Source: JBMOKU01 sp049324315
GTDB taxonomy: Bacteria; Bacillota; Clostridia; Peptostreptococcales; Thermotaleaceae
Direction of reading: 5' to 3'
Length of the DNA stretch: 64,000 nucleotides
Assembly: GCA_049324315.1 (NCBI GenBank)
Contig: JBMOKU010000073.1
Coordinates: 62,001-126,000 of the forward strand
Every line of letters begins with the position of its first letter. The first letter of the stretch is position 1. Position numbers and translations under genes: made by a program. Shown piece by piece: positions 17,349 through 26,505 of this stretch. The notes under the pieces were generated by a model that saw only the letters and a list, made by a program, of their open reading frames with translations, had not been told where the DNA came from and did not search any database.

Positions 17349-18339
17349 CCCCATCCTCCTTGAATACCTTATGCCATACAGGATATGGCTTATAGGAAAA
17401 TCTATGGATCAACTTGCCGATCACAGCATTGCATAGGGCATGGCTGTGATGGACATACATATACTTTGACTGCTGCTGTGCCCCAAGCTTCAGTTTTGTC
17501 TCCTCAGCCGTCTGTCCAAAATCTATAACCGTGCATCCTCCCTTGATACCATAGTCTATGATCTCAACCAGCATATTCATGTATAAATCATAGGCCTGAT
17601 TCAAATGATGTTTGAATCCTCCAAAGAGAAAAATCAATTCTTCATGATTCTCCACCAGTTGTACAAAACCAATGGCTTCATGGTTAACAGCAAACTTCAC
17701 TATCGTTGATGGGAAGGTCTTAAAGAAATCAATCTCCAGCTTTTCAAGTTTTTCATTGGAGCGCTCATAAACCTCCAGATAAAGGTTATACATCTCCTCA
17801 TCAAATAAGCGGTTATCTTCCAGTGTAGTCACCTGAACAGTACTAAACTTTCTTCGCGCTTTTTGCAGACGATATCGGTAGTGGCTGCGCATATCTGATA
17901 TATATTCATCCACAGAACGCCATCTCATCATCAGTTTACATGTAGGTAGCGTAAGCCCTCTGCTCAAAGGTAAACCATCCTGTGCATTCAGCACTACATA
18001 AAATCCCTTTAACGTCCTTATATATGCTGCCAATGTCCCACCATCCCCTTTATCCGCCATAACATATCCGGGCTTTGACACAGACAAGGGAACACCAATA
18101 ATATGAATAGGTACCTTAAAAGAAAGATGCTTTGAAAATGTAAATAAGTCAAGTCTTAGCCTATAAGCGGCAAAGGCTATCCCTTTTTCTTCATTCAAAT
18201 GATAGGTTTGACTGCATGGGTTAAGCTGCTCCAGCATGTAAAGCTTCTTCTTCTTCAAAAACAAATTGTCTTCCGCAAGCTGATCCCATACAGACGGGAG
18301 ACTGGCCGCATCTTCATATACCCTAAACATTTCCTTCAT
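17320..18339 (-). CDS. FemAB/GNAT-like acyltransferase
   Basis: 339 residues. It resembles the acetyltransferase-6/FemAB-like fold: an N-terminal lobe (about 1-150), the basic segment MRSHYRYRLQKARRKF that typifies these enzymes, and a C-terminal GNAT lobe (IVKFAVNHEAIGFVQLV, LFGGFKHHLNQAYDLYMNML, VIDFGQTAEETKLKLGA). Members transfer acyl or aminoacyl groups from CoA or tRNA to amines. It is close to the gene at 18346 (6-bp gap), and both begin the radical-SAM operon. The substrate cannot be read from sequence. Confidence 0.75.
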   Translation of the reverse strand: MKEMFRVYEDAASLPSVWDQLAEDNLFLKKKKLYMLEQLNPCSQTYHLNEEKGIAFAAYRLRLDLFTFSKHLSFKVPIHIIGVPLSVSKPGYVMADKGDGGTLAAYIRTLKGFYVVLNAQDGLPLSRGLTLPTCKLMMRWRSVDEYISDMRSHYRYRLQKARRKFSTVQVTTLEDNRLFDEEMYNLYLEVYERSNEKLEKLEIDFFKTFPSTIVKFAVNHEAIGFVQLVENHEELIFLFGGFKHHLNQAYDLYMNMLVEIIDYGIKGGCTVIDFGQTAEETKLKLGAQQQSKYMYVHHSHALCNAVIGKLIHRFSYKPYPVWHKVFKEDGDEGFIGKMP

Positions 18340-18345
18340 ACCCTT

Positions 18346-19422
18346 CTATACATTGATTCGAAAAACCTTAAAATGCTTATATTCGCTATCGGCCCATCGG
18401 ATGCCAAACCCTTTGGATGCCCGGTTATCTTCCAGAATCCATCCGGATTCACAAAGCTGATATCGATCCTTGACGATTTGATAACACTGTTGGAAGAGTG
18501 CCAATACCGCTCCATTCTTTTGTAACTCAGGAAGCACACCCAATTCAACAATTTTAAATTTCTTAATTTTATTGGCAAACAATTTATTTTTTATGACGGT
18601 CTTAATCCCTACGGATTCTCCAACACCTATTAGCTCGTTGTAATCCGGATACCAAAGCATAAACCCCGCCGGCTTCCCTTCATGTTCCAAGAACAGGAGA
18701 TTTTCTTCTTTCAGCAGCAGCTTAAACTCATTGAACAGCTCTAAATCCTCTTCCACTCTTCTCTCATAATAAAAATCATGGTTTCGGAAAGCATGGTTAT
18801 TCAAATAGGTATATATTTCTGCCTCTCTCTTCAGATGCTTGAATTCTGCCTTCCTAACAGTATATTTTCCATGGATCCTATCCATAATACGGCTGTCACC
18901 AGGCAGCTGAAAACCATCCATTTTGGTAATATAGCTGACCAAATTCACTTCTTCGTCGGCATATTTCTTAAAATAATCTATATAGTAAGGTGGATTGTAG
19001 CTGCTGCCAAAGCTTTGAGCCGTATCATAGGAATCCGCTAAAAGTCCCAGGCCATAATTCACATGGAAATTCAATCCCACCAGCATCTTCTTGATGCCCT
19101 GCTCCTTCGCCAGCTTTCTGCCAAAATCCATCAACCGATCTACAGCTTCTTCTTGTTGTTCTAATGCTTCAAAAAATGTAATCTGCAAGGTATCCTTCAT
19201 CCTGTCCACCACAGCAAATATGCATACAGCCAGAACATTACCATCCTTCATCACCATAACAGGCGTGATCTTGCTGCTTTTGCAAATCTGTGCCTTCCCA
19301 CTTAAAATTCCCTTCAATACCTCGCTCATATTGTCTCGATAATAGGGGTTATCTTTATAGATTTCCTTACAGAATTTTATATATCGATCCTGAGTAGATC
19401 GATCAACTATCTTTATCTCCAT
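18346..19422 (-). CDS. GNAT-like N-acyltransferase, first gene of the radical-SAM operon
   Basis: 358 residues with two halves: an N-terminal lobe (about 1-180; FCKEIYKDNPYYRDNMSEVL, VLAVCIFAVVDRM, KKMLVGLNFHVNYGLGLL) and a C-terminal GNAT-type lobe (LFLEHEGKPAGFMLWYPDYNE, IVELGVLPELQKNGAVLALF with the acetyl-CoA-binding turn, CESGWILEDNRASKGFGIRW). It starts a run of six tightly packed genes, so the operon promoter should lie at about 19450. A role in acylating an amine of the pathway product is inferred only. Confidence 0.75.
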   Translation of the reverse strand: MEIKIVDRSTQDRYIKFCKEIYKDNPYYRDNMSEVLKGILSGKAQICKSSKITPVMVMKDGNVLAVCIFAVVDRMKDTLQITFFEALEQQEEAVDRLMDFGRKLAKEQGIKKMLVGLNFHVNYGLGLLADSYDTAQSFGSSYNPPYYIDYFKKYADEEVNLVSYITKMDGFQLPGDSRIMDRIHGKYTVRKAEFKHLKREAEIYTYLNNHAFRNHDFYYERRVEEDLELFNEFKLLLKEENLLFLEHEGKPAGFMLWYPDYNELIGVGESVGIKTVIKNKLFANKIKKFKIVELGVLPELQKNGAVLALFQQCYQIVKDRYQLCESGWILEDNRASKGFGIRWADSEYKHFKVFRINV

Positions 19423-19437
19423 ATTCCACCTCTATAA

Positions 19438-19476
19438 AACCGGATGTATTATACATAATCATATCATAACCGGTTT
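19438..19476 (-). promoter_or_regulatory. likely promoter/operator of the radical-SAM operon
   Basis: A TATAAT box lies at 19453-19448 on the minus strand, 25 bp upstream of the first gene. It is flanked by an inverted repeat AAACCGG (19438-19444) and CCGGTTT (19470-19476). No good -35 is seen 17 bp away, which suggests activator dependence. Confidence 0.45.
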
Positions 19477-19655
19477 CTTTTTTCTTTCTTTTTTGACAGT
19501 TTCCGTCAATTGGAACCTTTGTCAAAACCAATCATTCTGTCATCCTGAATCCTGATGTTAGATTTCATATAGAAAGCGGCGAATATTTTATCATTCTTCC
19601 TACCAAGATATTAATAAAATAAATTATTTGTTGCGAATGTAAGGAGTGACGTAAA

Positions 19656-19958
19656 ATGAACCCATTAGATATGACCTGGCATGATCTGCTCATTCAAAAA
19701 GGAATTGACCCTTCTTCAGCAAAGGCACTCATTAGTTTCATATCCTGGAACCAAAATACTGAATATCCACATCTGGGCGAAAGAATCACCAATATCCTCG
19801 CCTCCAATGCAGGCAGTATCTTTGTTAAAGACGCTGCACGCAGGAAACACGGAGACAGAGGTTTGCTATTCTTAGATAGAGATCTTCCGGATGATGTGGC
19901 CAGTGATATGTTTAATATCATTATAGATTACGAAGAGGAAGAGATGTATAAGATGTAG
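19656..19958 (+). CDS. small hypothetical protein (100 aa)
   Basis: I do not recognise the family. The protein is soluble and acidic at its C-terminus (DYEEEEMYKM) and has no obvious signal or membrane segment. AAGGAGTGACG precedes the ATG, and a strong terminator follows, so it is a real monocistronic gene. It points away from the radical-SAM operon. Confidence 0.75.
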   Translation: MNPLDMTWHDLLIQKGIDPSSAKALISFISWNQNTEYPHLGERITNILASNAGSIFVKDAARRKHGDRGLLFLDRDLPDDVASDMFNIIIDYEEEEMYKM

Positions 19959-19969
19959 AAAAGGTAGAA

Positions 19970-20013
19970 CAAAAAAGAGAATTTCCTCGGTCACAAGAAA
20001 ATTCTCTTTTTTG
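19970..20013. terminator. bidirectional terminator
   Basis: CAAAAAAGAGAATTT and its perfect complement (15-bp arms, 14-nt loop), with T runs in both directions. It serves the plus-strand orphan and the convergent flavoprotein gene. Confidence 0.85.
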
Positions 20014-20024
20014 TTTGTTATATT

Positions 20025-21353
20025 CTATTCTGCACTCAATCCTGCCAGATTCAATAGATTCCATGGCTTGTTAAAGTGGGGCTGGAAGAAGAAATCCATG
20101 AAGGCCAGCTCATCGATGGTCATTTTGTTTTGAATGCAAACAGAGACTGTATTGATGGATTGGGTCAGATCTATTTTGGAAACAATCTGGGCTCCCAATA
20201 TCCTTCGCGTATCTTTCTCATACACAACCTTTAATGTAGCCGTATCAAAATCAGGCATAAATTCCGGACGGTAGTTATCCGTTACCGTTACGGTTTGGAT
20301 ATCCATACCCAACTCCCTTGCTGATGCCTCCGTCAGTCCTGTGGCTGCAAAGTTATATTCGTAGATTTTGATTCCTGATGTACCCTGAGTACCCATATAT
20401 TTTGTCGTCGGTTTCTTCAGGTTCCTTGCCACCAATGTCCCCATACGAACGGCGTTGGTCGCCAAAGGAATGTATCCAGTTTTGCCTGTAGGATTATACA
20501 AAATGGCGCAGCAGTCCCCGGCAGCATAAACATCCTCTTTGCTGGTGCGCATATATTCATCGACAATGATAGCCCCGTTGTTTAGCATTTCCAACTGACC
20601 TTTGAACAGGTCCGTGTTTGGTCTAAAGCCAATGCACAGAATCACCAGATCTGCATCATATTCTCCTTTTGATGTAACTACCTTGGACACTTTACCATCC
20701 TGACCTTCAAATCGCATCACGGTTTCACCTACAGCCAGTTTGACACCATGATCTGCAAATGCCTTTTCTGCCACATCCGTAAACTCTTGATCCATATATT
20801 TGCTCATGATACGATCCAACCCATCAATCAGTGTTACATTTTTCCCTTTCATTTCAAATGCTTCTGCCAGCTCTACACCGATATATCCTGCTCCTACTAC
20901 GACAATATTCTTTGCACCCTTTGTCTTTTCAATGATCTCGTTAGAATGGGCATAGTTCTTTGACAGCAGGATATTTTCCAGTTGGATGCCTTCGATCTTA
21001 GGAACGATGGGCCATGACCCAGTAGTAATAATTAATTTGTCATAGGTATCCTCATACTCTTCATCAGTTTGAAGATCACAGACTTTAATCTTTTTGTTGT
21101 CCATATCCACATGCAAAACATCCTGCTTCATTTTTGCACGCACACCCATGCTTGCCAGTTCTTCCGGAGAACTATAGAACAATCCTTTTGGGTCCTTCAC
21201 TACCCCACCTACGTATAATGCAATGCCGCAAGATAAAAATGAAATATTATCATTTCTTTCATAGACAGTGATTTCTGCCTCCGGATATAGACTAGCCGCA
21301 TTTTTTATAGCCGCTGTTCCTGCATGGGTACAACCGATTACAGCAATTTTCAT
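20025..21353 (-). CDS. NADH oxidase / CoA-disulfide-reductase-like FAD flavoprotein
   Basis: 442 residues of the pyridine nucleotide-disulfide oxidoreductase family, single-cysteine branch. It shows the FAD-binding MKIAVIGCTHAGTAA, redox-active Cys42 in SFLSCGIALYVGG, the NAD(P)H motif VVVGAGYIGVELAEAF, and the second FAD motif VYAAGDCCAI. Water-forming NADH oxidases and CoA-disulfide reductases share this layout; in anaerobes either would detoxify oxygen or reduce low-molecular-weight disulfides. The start at 21353 follows GGGAGG; 18 upstream codons of open frame have no support. Confidence 0.88.
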   Translation of the reverse strand: MKIAVIGCTHAGTAAIKNAASLYPEAEITVYERNDNISFLSCGIALYVGGVVKDPKGLFYSSPEELASMGVRAKMKQDVLHVDMDNKKIKVCDLQTDEEYEDTYDKLIITTGSWPIVPKIEGIQLENILLSKNYAHSNEIIEKTKGAKNIVVVGAGYIGVELAEAFEMKGKNVTLIDGLDRIMSKYMDQEFTDVAEKAFADHGVKLAVGETVMRFEGQDGKVSKVVTSKGEYDADLVILCIGFRPNTDLFKGQLEMLNNGAIIVDEYMRTSKEDVYAAGDCCAILYNPTGKTGYIPLATNAVRMGTLVARNLKKPTTKYMGTQGTSGIKIYEYNFAATGLTEASARELGMDIQTVTVTDNYRPEFMPDFDTATLKVVYEKDTRRILGAQIVSKIDLTQSINTVSVCIQNKMTIDELAFMDFFFQPHFNKPWNLLNLAGLSAE

Positions 21354-21546
21354 ATAGAATACCTCCCAAAATATTTTAGTAATGAATTTCATTATCATGA
21401 GCATCACAAAGCGATCTTCTTGAAAAACTTAAGACATTACCTTGCTCTTATGACAATTTATCCTTATTCCATAATATCTTTTACCCCTAAAAAATAGATC
21501 ATAACAGGAAAATTTTTGAAACAAGAAATTTTTCGTAAAATATTCG

Positions 21547-21575
21547 TTGACATTAGTTTGATATCAAACTATAAT
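21547..21575 (+). promoter_or_regulatory. consensus promoter of the marR-like gene
   Basis: TTGACA (21547-21552), 17 bp, TATAAT (21570-21575): a perfect sigma-A promoter. Only six bases separate the -10 from the ATG at 21582, so transcription should begin at or next to the start codon. Confidence 0.9.
21556..21569. promoter_or_regulatory. MarR operator 1 (palindrome between -35 and -10)
   Basis: GTTTGATATCAAAC, a perfect 14-bp palindrome filling the promoter spacer. An identical copy stands in front of the next gene at 22022, which points to autoregulation by the MarR-type protein. Confidence 0.85.
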
Positions 21576-21581
21576 GAGAAT

Positions 21582-22004
21582 ATGAAAACATATACAATTA
21601 TTTCATTAATCTCATCCATAAGAGAAAAAGCCAATAAGTTTGTTATGCGTGAAATGAAAGAACGAAACATACAAGGCCTTGTAATGTCCCACGGTGATAT
21701 CCTTGTTGCACTTTTTAAAGAGCAAGTGCTTACCATGAAAGATATCGCTAATCGAATTGAGAAAGATAAGTCTACCGTTACAGCCTTGGTCGACAAGCTG
21801 ATAGACATAGGCTATGTCAAGAAGGAAAAGGATCCCTCAGATAATAGGGTGATCTTAGTCGTACTGACAGAGGAGGGAAAAAAGTTTCAATCCGATTTCG
21901 AAGAAATATCCGATGCACTATTGTCTACGGTTTATAAAGGATTTTCAGAAGATGAGAAAGAAGCTCTAATCAATCATTTAACAAGAATTAAAGAAAACTT
22001 TTAA
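21582..22004 (+). CDS. MarR-family transcriptional regulator
   Basis: 140 residues with the winged-helix core: recognition helix region MKDIANRIEKDKSTVTALVDKLI and the wing YVKKEKDPSDNRVILVVLTEEGK with the conserved D-R pair. MarR proteins are dimeric repressors released by small ligands or oxidation. The ATG at 21582 (MKTYTIISLIS) fits the family N-terminus, although no ribosome-binding site precedes it and the promoter is only six bases away; the longer frame to 21516 would run through the promoter. It probably controls itself and the following flavin-binding gene. Confidence 0.88.
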   Translation: MKTYTIISLISSIREKANKFVMREMKERNIQGLVMSHGDILVALFKEQVLTMKDIANRIEKDKSTVTALVDKLIDIGYVKKEKDPSDNRVILVVLTEEGKKFQSDFEEISDALLSTVYKGFSEDEKEALINHLTRIKENF

Positions 22005-22021
22005 AAATTTTTACACAAATT

Positions 22022-22035
22022 GTTTGATATCAAAC
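22022..22035. promoter_or_regulatory. MarR operator 2
   Basis: GTTTGATATCAAAC, identical to operator 1, 30 bp upstream of the ATG at 22065 in the 60-bp gap after the marR-like gene. No clear separate promoter is visible, so it may act on a second weak promoter or as a roadblock. Confidence 0.8.
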
Positions 22036-22064
22036 CAAAATAAAAACAAATGGAGGTCATTCGC

Positions 22065-22466
22065 ATGCAAGAAGTAATCAAAGTTTTAAAGGAAAGCTCA
22101 AATGGATATTTGGCAACCGTTGAAGATGGTAAGCCACGGGTCAGACCATGGGGATTTATGTTTGAGGAAGATGGAAAATTCTATTTTTGTACAGGCAATA
22201 CAAAGGATGTCTACAAGCAGCTTAAGAAAACTCCTTATGTTGAGTTTTCAACCACTGGAAAAAACTTTGTTTGGGTGAGAATTCAAGGAGAAATTAAGTT
22301 TACTGGTGATTTAAAAATCAAAGAAAGGATACTTGATGCGCAGCCTATGGTAAAATCAATATACCAGACCGCAGACAATCCCATATTTGAAGCTTTCTAT
22401 ATAGACCATGGAACTGCTACTGTAGCAGACTTTTCCGGGCAACCGCCAAAGAGCTTTGAATTTTAG
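22065..22466 (+). CDS. pyridoxamine 5'-phosphate-oxidase-like flavin-binding protein
   Basis: 133 residues of the small split-barrel FMN-binding family: GYLATVEDGKPRVRPWGFMFEEDGKFYF, then KDVYKQLKKTPYVEFS and FVWVRIQGEIKF. Such stand-alone proteins bind FMN or F420 and reduce small molecules or act in stress responses; a true PNPOx role is unlikely. The start at 22065 (MQEVIKVLKE) is 9 bases after GGAGG; the ATG at 22050 contains the ribosome-binding site. It is the likely target of the preceding MarR protein. Confidence 0.85.
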   Translation: MQEVIKVLKESSNGYLATVEDGKPRVRPWGFMFEEDGKFYFCTGNTKDVYKQLKKTPYVEFSTTGKNFVWVRIQGEIKFTGDLKIKERILDAQPMVKSIYQTADNPIFEAFYIDHGTATVADFSGQPPKSFEF

Positions 22467-22476
22467 TAAAAACAAA

Positions 22477-22506
22477 GATGCCGCCATCTGATTTGATGGC
22501 GGCATC
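22477..22506. terminator. terminator
   Basis: GATGCCGCCATC and its perfect complement (12-bp arms, 6-nt loop) followed by TCTTT on the plus strand. It separates two convergent genes. Confidence 0.85.
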
Positions 22507-22513
22507 TCTTTAT

Positions 22514-24190
22514 CTATAACGAAGACTTAGGCGTCTCCAATACATCCTTCCACGTAACCCTTTTGCAGCTTCTCCACAAAATTGCGATCACGAGGGCCAC
22601 CACCAGGATATTGATCGGTATACCATATTTCAATTTCTTCAGTAAATAATGCAGTCCTGCACTGGCTCCGCAGAAGCCCATGGAACCAAATACAAGGGAT
22701 ATATTCTCACTTTGATGCTGAAAATCTCTGGTAAAAGGCAGCTCTTTTTTAGAAAGTTTAAAAATGAGCAAGATCAACAAAATCATATTCAAAAACATCA
22801 AGAGAATATCGGGCAGGATACGCCACCCATAAAACATAAGAAATACTCCGCTTGACACGGCGAAAATTGGTAGAATATATTTCATGACAAATCCTTTTAA
22901 TGCCCCCGTACAGATGGGCCCAGGTGTCTTGAGTGGCAAGACTCTGTAGATCCATCCACCCTTGTATTTTTCACTCATATGAATAATATAGATGCCCGTA
23001 GCCAGCAGTGCCGCCGTCAGATAAATATAAAAATACCACTTGCTGCTGCGAAGCGCTGCATAGGTTTCCGCTAAGGGCTGCGTAAACCTAAAACTTTTAA
23101 TGATAATAATCAATGGTAAGGCCGCGGCCAATCCTAGATTCGGGTATAATTTGAGCTTCAGCTTTCTTTCATTGGCAATCATATGTTGCGTAAATCGGTA
23201 AAAGATACTCTCCATTCTATCAGAACAAATAATGCTGACCAGTTTTCTATATCTTGCCCCTCGCTGTTCAATGGATTTTTTTTGTTTTTCACTGCCACTG
23301 GACAGCTTTAGAAGATATGTTTCAAAGTATGGAACCACCCGCTTAAAGTAAATGATAAATACAGCCACCGGAATAACAATTCCTAAAATACTAAAATAAA
23401 TAAACTGTATCTCACTGCTCTTCTCCAAGAACAGACTATAGGGAGCTGCAAACCAGGCAGAAGGTAAAAAATAAATCCACCACTTTGGTTCAAATACGAT
23501 TTCCATGTTGACCATGACGAAGATGTTCCCGATCAATTGATATCCTATAATCATCACGATGGAAAGGGTAATTTGAAAATAATTGATTACATCCTTTAGC
23601 TTTTCTCCATCAAAAAATTTTAAGATCATAAAGTACAGGAGCGATGTGAAAAAGATAATAAAACCTAGAACAAAAAACATCAATGCAAAGTATATTCCCC
23701 CAAATATCCAGCCATGTTTGATGGTTCCAGCAACAAGTGAAGGTCCTGCAATCGCCAGCATGATGGCAGACAGGTAGATAATAATATGGGTTATCTTGGC
23801 GGCATTGATGGTAATCTTATCAATGGGCTTCGGTAATAGGATGTTCTTATCCCTTAAGTCCAGCAGCACTGTAGAATAATCCGATATCATAGCAGCCATG
23901 ACCATAAAGATAACCATTCCATAGACCAGATTCATCTTAAAAAACATGGGAAAAGAGGGAAGGATGAATGCCATGATGACCAACCCTGTTACCCCGTAGA
24001 CAATCAGAGCTTTGGTAAATTTGTTGTCTTTGTCATCATTCTTCGAATTTGCCTGAACAGCAGACACCCTTCGTTGGTCCATGATAAGCTTCATCTGCAG
24101 AATTTTTCTCATGATCGGATAATTGACACCAAATTTTTCGTAAAGCCATCTCAATCTGTCTAGAAGCTTTAACACCCTGAAATCCTTCAT
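22514..24190 (-). CDS. ABC transporter permease, multi-span membrane protein
   Basis: 558 residues with about ten to twelve hydrophobic segments, starting with a cytoplasmic N-terminus (MKDFRVLKLLDRLRWLYEKF) and the first span at about 67-90. There is no solute-binding or nucleotide-binding motif. Its start lies 3 bases after the stop of the ATPase gene, so it is the membrane partner of that ATPase. ABC-2-type pairs of this kind export lipids, peptides or drugs; the cargo is unknown. AAGGGGTG precedes the ATG. Confidence 0.85.
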   Translation of the reverse strand: MKDFRVLKLLDRLRWLYEKFGVNYPIMRKILQMKLIMDQRRVSAVQANSKNDDKDNKFTKALIVYGVTGLVIMAFILPSFPMFFKMNLVYGMVIFMVMAAMISDYSTVLLDLRDKNILLPKPIDKITINAAKITHIIIYLSAIMLAIAGPSLVAGTIKHGWIFGGIYFALMFFVLGFIIFFTSLLYFMILKFFDGEKLKDVINYFQITLSIVMIIGYQLIGNIFVMVNMEIVFEPKWWIYFLPSAWFAAPYSLFLEKSSEIQFIYFSILGIVIPVAVFIIYFKRVVPYFETYLLKLSSGSEKQKKSIEQRGARYRKLVSIICSDRMESIFYRFTQHMIANERKLKLKLYPNLGLAAALPLIIIIKSFRFTQPLAETYAALRSSKWYFYIYLTAALLATGIYIIHMSEKYKGGWIYRVLPLKTPGPICTGALKGFVMKYILPIFAVSSGVFLMFYGWRILPDILLMFLNMILLILLIFKLSKKELPFTRDFQHQSENISLVFGSMGFCGASAGLHYLLKKLKYGIPINILVVALVIAILWRSCKRVTWKDVLETPKSSL

Positions 24191-24193
24191 CGC

Positions 24194-24982
24194 CTACACC
24201 CCTTGCAGTGCAGCGATAAATTCTTCTGCAATTTCCTTATGCTGATTAAATCCGGTCAGTTGGTTAAATATCTCTTCCAGAGAACCTTCCCTACACTGCT
24301 CCTTCAACGCTGCAAAGCTGCCGTCAGCCACGATTCTACCGTCATGCAATAGAATGATTCTGCTGCTGATCTTTTCTACCACGTCCATAATATGTGAGGA
24401 ATAAAAGATGGTCTTTCCTCGGGCCGCCAGTTCAGCCAATATCTCCTTGAAGATCATCACACTGTTGGCATCCAGACCACTTAAAGGCTCATCTAAAAAC
24501 AAAATGTCAGGATTATGAATCATACTGGAAATAATCAGCAATTTTTGCTTCATCCCCTTTGAATAGGAAGAAATCCTGGAATGATAAGCTTCTTCAATGC
24601 CAAACAAGGCCATCATCTTTTTGGCCCTTTGATTGATATCCTCAAGTTCCAAACCATAAACTTCCCCTATAAACGATAAATACTCATAGGCACTGAGATT
24701 GTCATATATATCCGCCGTCTCCGGTACATAGCCTATCCTTTTTTTATAGGCAATATCATCTGACGATATGGACTGGCCAAATATTTGAACCTCTCCCTGA
24801 TAATTATTCAATATCCCCAGCATGATTTTGACTGTAGTGCTCTTCCCTGCACCATTAGGTCCGATATATCCGATGATTTGACCCTTGTATATCTCAAGAT
24901 CGATGCCTTTCAATACCTCCTTGTCTCCAAAACGCATACGCAAATCTTTAATAGAGACAATAGGCTCTTTGCTGCAACTCAT
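24194..24982 (-). CDS. ABC transporter ATP-binding protein
   Basis: 262 residues. Walker A GPNGAGKSTT, Q loop region IGYVPETADIYDNLSAYEYL, signature YSKGMKQK and Walker B ILFLDEPLSGLD, followed by the H loop in IFYSSHIMDVVEKI. The signature (YSKGM) and Q-loop style are those of CcmA-like exporters of the ABC-2 type. It is co-transcribed with the permease downstream of it. Confidence 0.92.
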   Translation of the reverse strand: MSCSKEPIVSIKDLRMRFGDKEVLKGIDLEIYKGQIIGYIGPNGAGKSTTVKIMLGILNNYQGEVQIFGQSISSDDIAYKKRIGYVPETADIYDNLSAYEYLSFIGEVYGLELEDINQRAKKMMALFGIEEAYHSRISSYSKGMKQKLLIISSMIHNPDILFLDEPLSGLDANSVMIFKEILAELAARGKTIFYSSHIMDVVEKISSRIILLHDGRIVADGSFAALKEQCREGSLEEIFNQLTGFNQHKEIAEEFIAALQGV

Positions 24983-25140
24983 TTCGTTACCCCCTGTTAA
25001 ATGAATATTTTATATGCTTTCCGATCTTTCCATGGAATATTATACCATATTTTGATTTACCAGGGGCTTTTATTACAATTACATTTTGGTGATATTATCA
25101 GCACGTTTCTTTATCAAATGTTTCTACAATAGATACATCT

Positions 25141-26301
25141 CTATTCAAACAGTTCTTTAATAGTTTCTAATTCCTTCCGTATAGAAATACTTTGCGGACA
25201 ATGTCCTTCACATTTTCCACATGCTATACATTTCGATGCATGCTCCTCGGGTTTAAATATGAAATTATACAAGAATTTATATCTTGTCTTTACATTTGGA
25301 TTATCGAATAAATGATAGTCATTATAGTGGGTGAAATTTTTCGGAATATTTACGCCTACAGGGCAAGGCATACAATATCCGCAGCCTGTACAGTCAACTT
25401 TTATTCTTTCCTTAAAAATTCTCTTAACTTGACCAATAATCTCTACTTCTTTTTCTGTTAAGGAATTGGCCTTCGCCTCTTCTGCCACTTTAATATTTTC
25501 TGTGACATGCTCCATCGTCGTCATACCGCTTAGTACAACGGACACTTCCGGGTGATTCCATACCCACCTTAGAGCCCATTCTGCCGGCGATCTTTTTATA
25601 TCTGCTTGGTTGAACACATCTTTCGCCGCCTCGGGAAGGCTGTTAACAATATTTCCACCTCTAAGGGGCTCCATAATTGCAATGCCTAATCCTTTATTCG
25701 CTGCGTATTCTAAGCCTTCTTTGCCAGCTTGGAAATTTTCATCCAGATAGTTATACTGTATTTGACAGAAAGACCAATCATAATAATCTACAATTTCCTT
25801 GAACAGGTCAAGTCTATCATGAAATGAAAAGCCTGCATGTTTAATCCTTCCATCTTTGATCGCTTGATCTAAAAATTCGCCAACGCCCAATTCTTTCAAT
25901 GTAGACCAAGTGGACGTATTAATGGAATGAACCAGATAAAAATCAATTGAATCTGTCTGAAGACGTTCTAACTGCTCATTCAGATATTTGTCCATGTCCT
26001 CTCTTGTTTTTAGCAGCCAGCTAGGCAGTTTTGTCGCTAGTTTTACACGCTCTCTGTATCCATCTTTCAGCGCTTTTCCCACAAAAGGTTCACTTGCTCC
26101 ACCTTTACCCATGCCATTACCATGGTATGGATATGCGGTATCCACATAGTTTACACCGTTGTCAATTGCGTTTCGAAGCATCTTTATGGCCTTCTCTTCA
26201 TCAATTTTCGTTGGGTCCCCGTCAATAACAGGAAATCTCATACATCCGAATCCTAAAACCGAAACCTCTTCATTTGTCTTTCCATACTTTCTATACAACA
26301 A
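25141..26301 (-). CDS. aldo/keto reductase with C-terminal ferredoxin domain
   Basis: 386 residues. The AKR barrel (about 1-290) shows VLGFGCMRFPVIDG, the catalytic Asp-Tyr in YVDTAYPYHG, Lys in KLATKLPSW and the SINTSTW strand with His; the C-terminus has two 4Fe-4S motifs, CTGCGYCMPCPVG and CIACGKCEGHCPQ. These fused enzymes are common in clostridia and probably couple ferredoxin to a carbonyl reduction. The start is TTG at 26301, 7 bases after GGAGG. It is paralogous to the broken gene at 45292-46501. Confidence 0.9.
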   Translation of the reverse strand: MLYRKYGKTNEEVSVLGFGCMRFPVIDGDPTKIDEEKAIKMLRNAIDNGVNYVDTAYPYHGNGMGKGGASEPFVGKALKDGYRERVKLATKLPSWLLKTREDMDKYLNEQLERLQTDSIDFYLVHSINTSTWSTLKELGVGEFLDQAIKDGRIKHAGFSFHDRLDLFKEIVDYYDWSFCQIQYNYLDENFQAGKEGLEYAANKGLGIAIMEPLRGGNIVNSLPEAAKDVFNQADIKRSPAEWALRWVWNHPEVSVVLSGMTTMEHVTENIKVAEEAKANSLTEKEVEIIGQVKRIFKERIKVDCTGCGYCMPCPVGVNIPKNFTHYNDYHLFDNPNVKTRYKFLYNFIFKPEEHASKCIACGKCEGHCPQSISIRKELETIKELFE

Positions 26302-26505
26302 AATAATCCCTCCTCTATAAAAATTTATTAATATGCCTTATATGTATCTATTTTACACCTTGGAGTTCACTCGAAGTCAATAGTTTGTTTAATATAACTT
26401 CACTTATTCCAGACAGTTTTGCTGAAAGTATTGCAATAGCAATTTCCAAATTTTATAATATACTAAACAGAAGTTAGTACCATAATTTGTAAAAGGGGTG
26501 ATGTC

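Noticed and set aside
22022..22035. The GTTTGATATCAAAC copy as part of a terminator
   Set aside because: No loop or T run; identity with the promoter operator argues for a protein-binding site.
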